From NCBI GenBank assembly GCA_046047235.1, contig JBJOII010000116.1, forward strand, positions 1 through 13,472: a stretch of DNA of 13,472 nt, read 5' to 3'. The notes under the pieces are model-generated. The model did not search any database and was not told where the DNA came from. It worked only from the letters and a program-made list of their open reading frames with translations. Both the position numbers and the translations under genes were made by a program. This document shows positions 6,762 to 13,104 of this stretch, piece after piece. This DNA comes from JBMTVN01 sp046047235 (GTDB lineage: Bacteria > Verrucomicrobiota > Verrucomicrobiia > Limisphaerales > JAHDYP01). The number at the start of each line of letters is the position of its first letter. Position 1 is the first letter of the stretch.

Positions 6762-7633
6762 CCTCCACCCCGGCAACCTCCAGCACAGGAGATCTCGGAA
6801 CACCGCCGGAACCTCCCAAGCTCAAAATCTACCTTCTCCCAAACCTCCTCACCGCCGGCAACCTGTTCTGCGGCTTCCTCGCCCTCACTAAAATCGTCGA
6901 AGCCGACCTCTCCTCTCCCGATTTTCCCCACAGTATCCGTAACGCCATCTTCTTCATCATCCTCGCCTGCGTCTTCGACCTTCTCGACGGTCGCGTCGCC
7001 CGCCTCGGCGGCTACGAAAGCCCCTTCGGCCGCGAATTCGATTCCCTCGCCGATATCATCTCCTTCGGCGCCGCCCCCGCCTTCATGGTGCACCGCGTCG
7101 TCCTGCACGATGTCTTCACCTCGCGCCCCGAATTCGGCTGGTTCATCGCCTCCGTCTACCTGATCTGCGGCGCATTCCGCCTCGCCCGCTTCAACTGTAT
7201 CGCCGAAATGCCCGGCTCCAAAAAGACCTCGGACTTCATCGGCTTCCCCATCCCCGCCGCCGCCGGCCTCGTCTCCTCCATTACTCTCTTTCTCCTGTGG
7301 TGGAACGACAACAAGGCCGAAGCCTTCCAGGACAGCTGGCTCCGATACGCCCTCCCCGTCGTACTGGTCTTCCTCTCCATCATGATGGTCAGTGACGTCC
7401 GCTACCCCTCCTTCAAAAGCCTCGACTGGCGCGCCCGACGCAGCTTCCCCAAAATGGTCGTCACCATCATCATCGTCGGATTCCTCCTCATCACCTGGCG
7501 CCACGTCCTGCCCTGGCTCCTCCCCGTAGGCTTCACCGCCTACCTGGTCTATGGCTTCATCCGACCCAAACTATCCCGGAAACTCCGCCGGGAGTTGGAA
7601 GAGGAAGATCTCGACGACGAGCACGACCTCTAG
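6758..7633 (+). CDS. pssA: CDP-diacylglycerol--serine O-phosphatidyltransferase
   Basis: Integral membrane enzyme of 291 residues that makes phosphatidylserine from CDP-diacylglycerol and L-serine, the substrate of the adjacent decarboxylase. The CDP-alcohol phosphotransferase signature D-G-x2-A-R-x8-G-x3-D-x3-D is complete: Asp77, Gly78, Ala81, Arg82, Gly91, Asp95, Asp99. YLLPNLLTAGNLFCGFLAL (25-43) is the first membrane helix typical of PssA, and GAFRLARFN with FIGFPIPAAAG follows later. A Pro/Ser/Thr-rich, probably disordered N-terminus (1-20) and an acidic C-terminus (EEEDLDDEHDL) lie outside the membrane part. The ATG overlaps the psd stop, so synthesis of the two enzymes is probably coupled. 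No terminator was found immediately downstream. Confidence 0.95.
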   Translation: MTSTPATSSTGDLGTPPEPPKLKIYLLPNLLTAGNLFCGFLALTKIVEADLSSPDFPHSIRNAIFFIILACVFDLLDGRVARLGGYESPFGREFDSLADIISFGAAPAFMVHRVVLHDVFTSRPEFGWFIASVYLICGAFRLARFNCIAEMPGSKKTSDFIGFPIPAAAGLVSSITLFLLWWNDNKAEAFQDSWLRYALPVVLVFLSIMMVSDVRYPSFKSLDWRARRSFPKMVVTIIIVGFLLITWRHVLPWLLPVGFTAYLVYGFIRPKLSRKLRRELEEEDLDDEHDL

Positions 7634-7680
7634 CCCTCCTCCCCGAAGCACATTCCCGCAAGCTGAATGGCGCTTCTGAC

Positions 7681-7708
7681 TTGTCCCCGCACTACCAAAA
7701 CTGCTAAT
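7681..7708 (+). promoter_or_regulatory. weak candidate promoter before the P-II gene
   Basis: TTGTCC (7681-7686, 4 of 6) and GCTAAT (7703-7708, 4 of 6) are separated by 16 bp. They lie in the 157-bp gap between pssA and the P-II gene, about 80 bp before its start. The match is modest and could be chance. No sigma54-type -24/-12 pair with correct spacing was found, although one might be expected for a nitrogen-control gene. Confidence 0.25.
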
Positions 7709-7790
7709 CGTCTTCTCCCGACCCAGCGCCGCCCCGAGTGAGGTGACCAGTGAACCGGTCGGAAGAACCAAAACCACCAACCGTAGCACC

Positions 7791-8150
7791 ATGAAGCGAA
7801 TAGAAGCAGTCATTCGTCCTCACAAGCTCGACCAAGTGCTCGAAGCTCTGGACAAACACGGCATTTCCGGAGTCACTGTGATCGAAACCAGCGGCTTTGG
7901 CCGGCAGCGAGGACACTCCGAAGTCTTCAAAGGCTCGGAACAAAGCTTCGGCCTCGTCCCTAAACGCATGCTCATCCTCTACGTCGCCGACGAAGACGCC
8001 AGCGCTATCGTGGACTGCATCGCCAAGGTGGCCCAAACCGGTCAGGTCGGTGACGGAAAACTCGTCGTCAGCCCCCTCGAACGCGCTGTTCGCCTCCGAA
8101 CCGGAGAGGAAGCCGATACGGTCATTTCCATGGATGACAGCCACATCTAA
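7791..8150 (+). CDS. glnB: P-II family nitrogen regulatory protein
   Basis: Small cytosolic trimeric signal protein that senses 2-oxoglutarate and ATP/ADP and adjusts target enzymes or transporters. It has 119 residues against about 112 in E. coli GlnB. The N-terminus MKRIEAVIRPHKLDQVLEAL, the T-loop entry GFGRQRGHSE (35-44), TGQVGDGKLVV (83-93) and the Arg-bearing strand VRLRTGEE (100-107) align with P-II residue for residue. The T-loop tip reads EVFKGSEQ (44-51). Tyr51, the uridylylation site in enteric GlnB, is Gln, and Tyr46 is Phe. Ser49, the residue phosphorylated in cyanobacterial P-II, is present. I chose the ATG at 7791; a GTG at 7743 in frame would add 16 residues with no family match. 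The gene stands alone, without an adjacent glnA or amtB, and ends in a strong terminator. The family call is sure; target and modification are unknown. Confidence 0.94.
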   Translation: MKRIEAVIRPHKLDQVLEALDKHGISGVTVIETSGFGRQRGHSEVFKGSEQSFGLVPKRMLILYVADEDASAIVDCIAKVAQTGQVGDGKLVVSPLERAVRLRTGEEADTVISMDDSHI

Positions 8151-8172
8151 AAGCCGCTTTCGACCCAAAAAT

Positions 8173-8198
8173 AAAAGGCGCCCAAACGGGCGCCTTTT
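8173..8198. terminator. bidirectional intrinsic terminator between the P-II gene and purM
   Basis: A perfect 11-bp inverted repeat: AAAAGGCGCCC (8173-8183), loop AAAC (8184-8187), GGGCGCCTTTT (8188-8198). On the + strand a T-run follows the GC stem for the P-II gene, which ends at 8150. On the - strand the U-rich continuation TTTTATTTTT serves purM, whose stop is at 8218. It is placed exactly between the two convergent genes. Confidence 0.95.
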
Positions 8199-8217
8199 GT
8201 GTTCGTGAAAAGCCTCT

Positions 8218-9279
8218 CTAAACCAACTGCACCTTGCCCTGCCCCTTCACAACCTCACCAATGACCCAGGCACCATGCTTGGCCCGCTTCGCCGCGCGCA
8301 ATACCCCATCCGCCTTGTCCGCAGCCACAATCAACACCATCCCAACCCCCATGTTGAACACCTGATACATCTCGGCCTCGTCCACCTTGCCACTCCTCCC
8401 CAGCCAGCTGAACACCGGCAGCATGTCCCATGAACCCCGGCGAATGGCCACATCACAGCTCCGCGGTAACACCCGCGGTATGTTGTCCACAAATCCGCCA
8501 CCGGTAATGTGTGCCAGGGCCTTGATCGATCGATCCTTCAGCGGCGCATCTCCGTTGAACTTCTTGAGCAACCCCTGCACCAACAGCCCATAACTCCGGT
8601 GCACCTTCAGTAACTCCTCGCCCACCGTCGTCCCCAGTTCAGCCACTCTGCTGCCCGGCCGAAGCTTCAACTGCTCAAAGCAAATCTTACGCGCCAGTGA
8701 ATAGCCGTTCGTGTGCAAACCCGATGAAGCCAAACCAATCACCACATCACCACGCTGAACAGACCTCGTCCCGTCCAACATCCGGTCCTGATCAACCACC
8801 CCAACAATCGTCCCGCTCAAGTCATACTCACCCGGTTGGTAAAAGCCCGGCATCTGCGCCGTCTCACCACCAATCAAAGCACAACGATTCTCCGCGCAGG
8901 CCACCGCAAATCCCCTCACTATCGCCTCAAAAACATCCGGCTTCAGCTTCCCGGTACCCACGTAATCTAAAAAGAACAGCGGCTCCGCCCCCAAAACCAC
9001 AATGTCGTCCACACAGTGGTTCACCAAATCCTGCCCCACGGTGTCATGACGCCCCAAACTAAAGGCCACCTTCAGCTTGGTACCCACCCCATCCACGCTC
9101 GATACCAGAACCGGCTTCCGGTAACGCTTCGTGTCCAGGGCAAATAACCCCCCGAAACCTCCCACCTTGCCCAATACCCCCGGTCGACGTGTCGAAGCCA
9201 GAAGCTGGGGAAGTGTTGACTTGAGTTGGTTCCCGAGCTGGATATCCACTCCAGCCCGAGCATATGCAGCCCGTTTCAT
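8218..9279 (-). CDS. purM: phosphoribosylformylglycinamidine cyclo-ligase (AIR synthetase)
   Basis: Cytosolic enzyme of de novo purine synthesis that closes the imidazole ring: FGAM plus ATP gives AIR, ADP and phosphate. Its 353 residues match the usual family length. Motifs in order: YARAGVDI (6-13), VSSVDGVGTKLK (59-70, ATP/substrate loop), NHCVDDIVVLGAEPLFFLDY (87-106), IGGETAQMPG (136-145), SSGLHTNGYSLAR, ITGGGFVDNIPRVLP, and a C-terminal FNMGVGMVLIV strand. No key residue appears missing. It lies 46 bp downstream of the large Arg/Gly-rich protein on the same strand, so co-transcription is likely. Its 3' end meets the terminator shared with the P-II gene. No Shine-Dalgarno is visible before the ATG at 9279. 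Confidence 0.97.
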   Translation of the reverse strand: MKRAAYARAGVDIQLGNQLKSTLPQLLASTRRPGVLGKVGGFGGLFALDTKRYRKPVLVSSVDGVGTKLKVAFSLGRHDTVGQDLVNHCVDDIVVLGAEPLFFLDYVGTGKLKPDVFEAIVRGFAVACAENRCALIGGETAQMPGFYQPGEYDLSGTIVGVVDQDRMLDGTRSVQRGDVVIGLASSGLHTNGYSLARKICFEQLKLRPGSRVAELGTTVGEELLKVHRSYGLLVQGLLKKFNGDAPLKDRSIKALAHITGGGFVDNIPRVLPRSCDVAIRRGSWDMLPVFSWLGRSGKVDEAEMYQVFNMGVGMVLIVAADKADGVLRAAKRAKHGAWVIGEVVKGQGKVQLV

Positions 9280-9325
9280 GAAATGACTCTAAATCGCCGT
9301 CGGTTGCTCCGCCATTTCCAATCAC

Positions 9326-11221
9326 TCACGCAGACGGCGTCGAACCCCCAGCCTCAGGCTTGGTCTCCTCCTCGGCCTCGGCCTCTTCTGAGACTTCCCC
9401 CTCAGGAGACACACTTTCGCTAGTCGCCGTCACCTCGGGCTCCGCCACCGGAGCTGCTTCCGAAGCAGCCGAAACTACCCCGGAGCCCTCCTCCGCAGTC
9501 GGTTGATCCTTCTCCTCCACGTCCGCCGCGGCTACTGCACTCTCTGCCGAAGAACCACTGTCCGTCACAGCGCCTTCCGCAGCAGCAACCTCAGCCGATA
9601 CACCCTCGGCAGGAACCTCCGCCGCCGGCTTCGCCACAGCAACCTTCTTGGGCTCAGGTTTCGGCTTGGGCCTCTTCGCCGTCTCCAGACGACCGTTCGC
9701 AAACTCGATCACGTGACCCTGATGAATCAACCAGTGCAGGTCGCCCACCACCGCTGTCTGCTCGGGTGTAGGCTTGCTCTCCTTCGGTGCCGCAGGTGCC
9801 GCTTCCTTCGCTGCACCCTCAGCCTCCTCACCAGTAGCCTCAGCCGCCCCAGTCTCACCAGCCTCGGCCTTCTCAACCGCAGCTTCCGGAGCCGCAGCTT
9901 CGGGAGCTGCAGTCACCTCAGGCTTCACAGTCGGTTCCGCCTCCTTGGGTGTCGGAGCCAGCGCTTCAACCAAATCTCTCCGGGTACAACCCTCGTGAGC
10001 CCGAATAAACTCCACAATCCTGCGAATGCCGTCCGAGACCGGTGAAGCCTCCATGTCCAGGAAATGGGGGCGCGCCACGCAAACATGCGTCACGGTCTTG
10101 TTCACCTTGAAAAACTGCAATGCATGCCCCGCCAGCTGCTGGCTCAACACAGTCACCAGCTTCAACGGAAAACGCCGCTGATCTTCCCAGTTCCGCCGCA
10201 CCAGCTGCTTCAAAAGCGCCTGAGGCAATTGCTGAGCAGCCCCAGGAGGCGCCGTCCACGTATCAACCGACTGAACCAAAGCTCCCGCATGCACATCACG
10301 GAAATGCTTCTCAGCCGCTTCGCGGCTCTCCAGCTTCAACGGCTCAGCCACGTTCAGACATACATACTCCGTCTTGAAACTCTGCTCCTCCACCCACTGC
10401 TTCACAACTTCCTCGTCCCTCACGATGCGAATCTTCGCCTGATATGACTCCAAAGGCATCCTGGAAAACCGCGTCGCGTGCAGCTTCCGCAACTTCACCT
10501 GGTAATCATGATAGTTCGGCGGCCCCAATACCACCCCGCTCAAGCCACACTGCGCCACAAAGGTATAGGTCCCCTTCGGAGGATCGGTCGGCGTCTTCTC
10601 CGCCTGATAAAACATCTCAAAATGCCGACGGTAAACGTGCGCCAAAGCCTCATCACGCGATAACCATAGGGTGTTGTCGATAGAGCAATGCCATAACTCC
10701 TGCGCCACCACACCATCCGGCTTCTTCAAAACCTCAAATGTCACCTGATAACGCTCAGGCTTGCTCAGAATCAGCTGCGCAATCTCAAAAACAGGGTAAG
10801 CCCGCCCCGTCACCTTGATCTGCCGTGCCAAAGACTCCACCCCACGCAACTCAGGCACAAACGACACCCGCACGTCAGGCAAACGAACCTCCTCACGAGG
10901 CCGCATTCCCGCCCCAGGCCCACCCGGCCCGCCACGGCGCGGCCCGCGACCCGGCCCTCGGCCCTGATCACGCCCCTGCCCTCGGCCCTCGCCGCGACCC
11001 TGCCCCTGCGGCCGACCACCTTCACCGCGCCTGGGCCGATCATCACGCGAACGATCCCTCGGACCGCCGCCCTCAGGCCGGGGACGACGCCCGCCACCCC
11101 GGCGGTTGCCGCCCTCAGATCCCTCATAGTGGGCATACCGGTTGACCTCCGAGGATTGCCTCGCCCAGGCAGGCAGAAAGTGGAGATCTAAGTTGATATC
11201 CGGATCGGGTGTATTACTCAT
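9326..11221 (-). CDS. Arg/Gly-rich protein of unknown function with split winged-helix-like element
   Basis: Not assigned to a named family. The protein has 631 residues in five visible parts. An N-terminal head (1-38) contains LHFLPAWARQSSEVNRYAHYEG. A disordered Arg/Gly/Pro tract (39-108) has many RG and RGG units, as in RNA-binding proteins. A folded core (110-397) contains FVPELRGVESLARQIK, QCGLSGVVLGPPNYHDYQ and two similar Cys...His-x4-His segments (C179/H195/H200 and C288/H306/H311). The sequence GIRRIVEFIRAHEGCTRRDLVEAL (398-421) looks like the first helices of a winged helix. After about 60 residues of Ala/Glu/Pro-rich sequence, QTAVVGDLHWLIHQGHVIEFANGRLETAK (488-516) looks like the recognition helix and wing. 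A further acidic Ala/Glu-rich tail (517-631) follows. No signal peptide or membrane segment is seen. It lies between asnS (119 bp upstream) and purM. A role in RNA or nucleic-acid binding is inference from composition. The reading frame is secure because the core has normal amino-acid composition and conserved-looking motifs. Confidence 0.85.
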   Translation of the reverse strand: MSNTPDPDINLDLHFLPAWARQSSEVNRYAHYEGSEGGNRRGGGRRPRPEGGGPRDRSRDDRPRRGEGGRPQGQGRGEGRGQGRDQGRGPGRGPRRGGPGGPGAGMRPREEVRLPDVRVSFVPELRGVESLARQIKVTGRAYPVFEIAQLILSKPERYQVTFEVLKKPDGVVAQELWHCSIDNTLWLSRDEALAHVYRRHFEMFYQAEKTPTDPPKGTYTFVAQCGLSGVVLGPPNYHDYQVKLRKLHATRFSRMPLESYQAKIRIVRDEEVVKQWVEEQSFKTEYVCLNVAEPLKLESREAAEKHFRDVHAGALVQSVDTWTAPPGAAQQLPQALLKQLVRRNWEDQRRFPLKLVTVLSQQLAGHALQFFKVNKTVTHVCVARPHFLDMEASPVSDGIRRIVEFIRAHEGCTRRDLVEALAPTPKEAEPTVKPEVTAAPEAAAPEAAVEKAEAGETGAAEATGEEAEGAAKEAAPAAPKESKPTPEQTAVVGDLHWLIHQGHVIEFANGRLETAKRPKPKPEPKKVAVAKPAAEVPAEGVSAEVAAAEGAVTDSGSSAESAVAAADVEEKDQPTAEEGSGVVSAASEAAPVAEPEVTATSESVSPEGEVSEEAEAEEETKPEAGGSTPSA

Positions 11222-11340
11222 TCTACAGTGTCCAGGAACTAAAATGGACCGCGAGCATGAGGGGTGCTTTGGCCGATTGCAAGCCCTCGCAGGGCACTAA
11301 CCACCCCAAAAAATGCCCAAAATCGGGAGCCTCACCCGCC

Positions 11341-12705
11341 CTAAAAGTCAGCCGAACCCGGCGTCCGCGCGAACGGAATCACGTCCCGGATGTTCGCCAC
11401 CCCGGTCAGGAACATCAGCAAGCGCTCAAATCCCAACCCAAAGCCCGCATGCGGCACGCTCCCGTAACGCCGCAAATCAACATACCACCCGTAATCCTCC
11501 TCCCTCAGCTTGTGGAACTCCATGTTGGCCCGCAATACCTCCAGCCGCTCCTCACGCTGCGAACCGCCAATCACCTCCCCAATCCCCGGCACCAGCACAT
11601 CCATCGCCGCAACCGTCTCACCATCCTCGTTGCACCGCATGTAAAACGGCTTAATCCCCTTGGGATAATCATGAATCGTGACCGGACTCTTGCAGTGCTC
11701 CTCGGTCAGATAACGCTCGTGCTCCGATTGCAAGTTCAACCCAAACTCCACCGGATACTCAAACTTCCTGCCGCACCCCCGCAGGATCTCCACCGCCTCC
11801 CGATACGACAACCGCTGAAAAGGCCGCTCAACTACAAACCGCAGCCTCGACTCCACCTGCTTGTCTACAAATCGCGAAAAGAACGACAGATCCTCACCAC
11901 ACCGCTCAAGCATCACCCCGGCCATCGACTTCACAAACTCCTCAGCCACATCCATGTCACCCGCCAAATCACAAAACGCCATCTCAGGCTCAATCATCCA
12001 AAACTCCGCCGCATGCCGCGCCGTGTTCGATGGCTCCGCCCGGAACGTCGGACCAAAGGTGTAAACGTTGGATAAGGCACAGGCAAACGTCTCCGCCTCC
12101 AGTTGACCACTCACCGTCAAATATGCCGCCCTCCCGAAAAAATCCTTCTCCGGCTCGTCCTTGCCCCCCACCCTCAACGTCGTCACCCGAAACAACTCCC
12201 CCGCCCCCTCACAGTCACTCGTCGTGATAATCGGCGTGTGCACATAAACAAAACCCCGCTCCTGAAAAAACTGGTGCACGGCATACGCCAAACGACTCCG
12301 CGTCCGGAACACAGCCCCAAATAAATTCGACCGCGGACGCAAATGCCCTATCGATCGCAAAAACTCCAGACTATGCCCCTTCTTCTGCAACGGATAATCC
12401 GCCTCCGCCCGACCAACCAACTCCACCCGGCTCGCCTGCACCTCCCACTTCTGCCCCGCCGCCGGCGAAGCTACCATCTTCCCCTCCACGACCACCGATG
12501 CCCCCGTGGTACACGCCTCCAATTGATCCGCCCCAGCCACCCCCACATCCACCACCACCTGCAGATTCGCCAGACAGGAACCGTCGTTCACCTCCATGAA
12601 CGAAAAGCCCTTCGAGTCCCGACGCGTCCTCACCCACCCCCGCACCACCACTCGATCCAACGGCTCAACCACCGACAACACTTGCTTGATGCTCAACTTG
12701 TCCAT
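11341..12705 (-). CDS. asnS: asparaginyl-tRNA synthetase
   Basis: Class IIb synthetase that charges tRNA-Asn with asparagine in the cytosol; 454 residues, near the usual 460-470. The N-terminal OB-fold anticodon-binding domain has VVVRGWVRTRRDSKGFSFMEVNDGSC (19-44). In the catalytic domain, LTVSGQLEAE (196-205) precedes motif 2, FGPTFRAEPSNTARHAAEFWMIEPEMAF (217-244), whose SNTxRHxAEFWMIEPE form distinguishes AsnRS from AspRS. Motif 3 is GFGLGFERLLMFLTG (421-435), followed by ANIRDVIPFARTPGSADF at the C-terminus. I chose ATG 12705 (MDKLSIKQV). The frame is open to a GTG at 12762, but those 19 residues have no family match. The 119 bp between this stop and the next gene hold a small GCCCT/AGGGC hairpin but no clear terminator. 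Presence of AsnRS implies direct Asn-tRNA formation in this organism. Confidence 0.96.
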   Translation of the reverse strand: MDKLSIKQVLSVVEPLDRVVVRGWVRTRRDSKGFSFMEVNDGSCLANLQVVVDVGVAGADQLEACTTGASVVVEGKMVASPAAGQKWEVQASRVELVGRAEADYPLQKKGHSLEFLRSIGHLRPRSNLFGAVFRTRSRLAYAVHQFFQERGFVYVHTPIITTSDCEGAGELFRVTTLRVGGKDEPEKDFFGRAAYLTVSGQLEAETFACALSNVYTFGPTFRAEPSNTARHAAEFWMIEPEMAFCDLAGDMDVAEEFVKSMAGVMLERCGEDLSFFSRFVDKQVESRLRFVVERPFQRLSYREAVEILRGCGRKFEYPVEFGLNLQSEHERYLTEEHCKSPVTIHDYPKGIKPFYMRCNEDGETVAAMDVLVPGIGEVIGGSQREERLEVLRANMEFHKLREEDYGWYVDLRRYGSVPHAGFGLGFERLLMFLTGVANIRDVIPFARTPGSADF

Positions 12706-12718
12706 ACTCAATCGTTCC

Positions 12719-12731
12719 GCGCAAATTGCGC
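12719..12731. repeat. short perfect inverted repeat before asnS
   Basis: GCGCAA-A-TTGCGC, a 6-bp perfect inverted repeat with a one-base centre, begins 14 bp upstream of the asnS start. It could be an operator half-site pair or chance. The loop is too small for an RNA hairpin, and no T-run follows. Confidence 0.3.
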
Positions 12732-12850
12732 CCAACCTCCCTTTCCAGCAAGCCGGAACCACCTCCCCACAAACCGCCGGGTTTCAGATCCTCCTTATTT
12801 CCAATACACCAATCAGGAGCAGGACTCCCATCCACACAAACTCTCCCCCC

Positions 12851-13004
12851 CCATTGGCGTCCATTCGCGGTCCGCAACCTCCCACCCCCATTCGCGTTCA
12901 TTAGTGTCCATTCGCGGTCCGCAACCTCCCATCCCCATCCGCGTCCATTAGTGTCCATTCGCGGTCCGCAACCTCCCACTCCCATCCGCGTCCATTCCCG
13001 GTCC
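12851..13004. repeat. 47-bp tandem repeat array in the asnS-tcdA intergenic region
   Basis: The anchor TCCATTCGCGGTCCGCAACC recurs at 12860, 12907 and 12954, giving exact 47-bp spacing. Units one and two differ at only about three positions. A fourth, degraded copy begins at 12991 (TCCATTCCCGGTCC). Between units three and four the segment TTAGTGTCCA is missing, and the left edge shows a similar shortening. Each unit contains an inner duplication of CATTCGCG. The array lies in a 348-bp gene-free stretch (12706-13053) between divergent asnS and tcdA. The part from 12732 to 12850 shows no convincing gene, though AAGGAGG occurs on the - strand without a usable start codon. On the - strand the array reads as GACCGCGAATGGACACTAAT, a word I recall from dispersed intergenic repeats in several bacterial genomes. 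Confidence 0.93.
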
Positions 13005-13014
13005 CGAATCACGC

Positions 13015-13042
13015 TTGGCAAGCCGCCCCCACCCCCTACGAT
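13015..13042 (+). promoter_or_regulatory. candidate sigma70 promoter for tcdA
   Basis: TTGGCA (13015-13020, 5 of 6 to consensus) and TACGAT (13037-13042, 4 of 6) are separated by 16 bp. The -10 ends 11 nt before the ATG at 13054, the same distance as in the leuA leader promoter, so the transcript would be almost leaderless. It lies immediately after the 47-bp repeat array. Confidence 0.5.
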
Positions 13043-13053
13043 AGGCCCCCGCC

Positions 13054-13104
13054 ATGCCTCACCAATCAAACCAGAGCCACACGCACGGCAATACCGCCGA
13101 ATGA
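13054..13104 (+). CDS. possible 16-residue upstream ORF coupled to tcdA
   Basis: ATG at 13054 opens a 16-codon frame encoding MPHQSNQSHTHGNTAE. Its stop TGA (13102-13104) overlaps the tcdA start in an ATGA junction, like three other gene pairs in this window. It would be the first start codon on a transcript from the candidate promoter at 13015-13042. The peptide is polar and His-rich, with no recognisable family. It may serve to deliver ribosomes to tcdA, or it may be chance. Confidence 0.3.
   Translation: MPHQSNQSHTHGNTAE

Noticed and set aside
6057..7504. Two long - strand open frames (248 and 261 codons) opposite psd and pssA.
   Set aside because: They are acidic Gly/Glu/Asp/Ala-rich shadows opposite two clear enzymes, without domains or start signals.
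7668..7690. A sigma54-type -24/-12 promoter (TGGCGC ... TTGTC) before the P-II gene.
   Set aside because: The GG-to-TTG spacing is two bases too long and the invariant GC of the -12 element is missing.
7743..7790. An upstream GTG start adding 16 residues to the P-II protein.
   Set aside because: P-II proteins begin with MKxIEA-type sequence, which is exactly what follows the ATG at 7791.
11222..11340. A terminator or small RNA in the gap after asnS.
   Set aside because: There is only a 5-bp GCCCT/AGGGC hairpin without a T-run, and a weak three-pair stem before a T6 run; neither is convincing.
11209..12075. A 288-codon + strand open frame opposite asnS.
   Set aside because: It is antisense to a certain tRNA synthetase, Pro/His/Leu/Arg-rich, with no recognisable domain.
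12706..12768. A short GTG-started ORF of 20 codons ending two bases before asnS, considered as an Asn-sensing leader.
   Set aside because: It has a single Asn codon, no terminator or alternative hairpins follow it, and it is compatible with chance.
12851..13004. The 47-bp repeats as a CRISPR array.
   Set aside because: Units are contiguous with no unique spacers, and there are no cas genes in the window.
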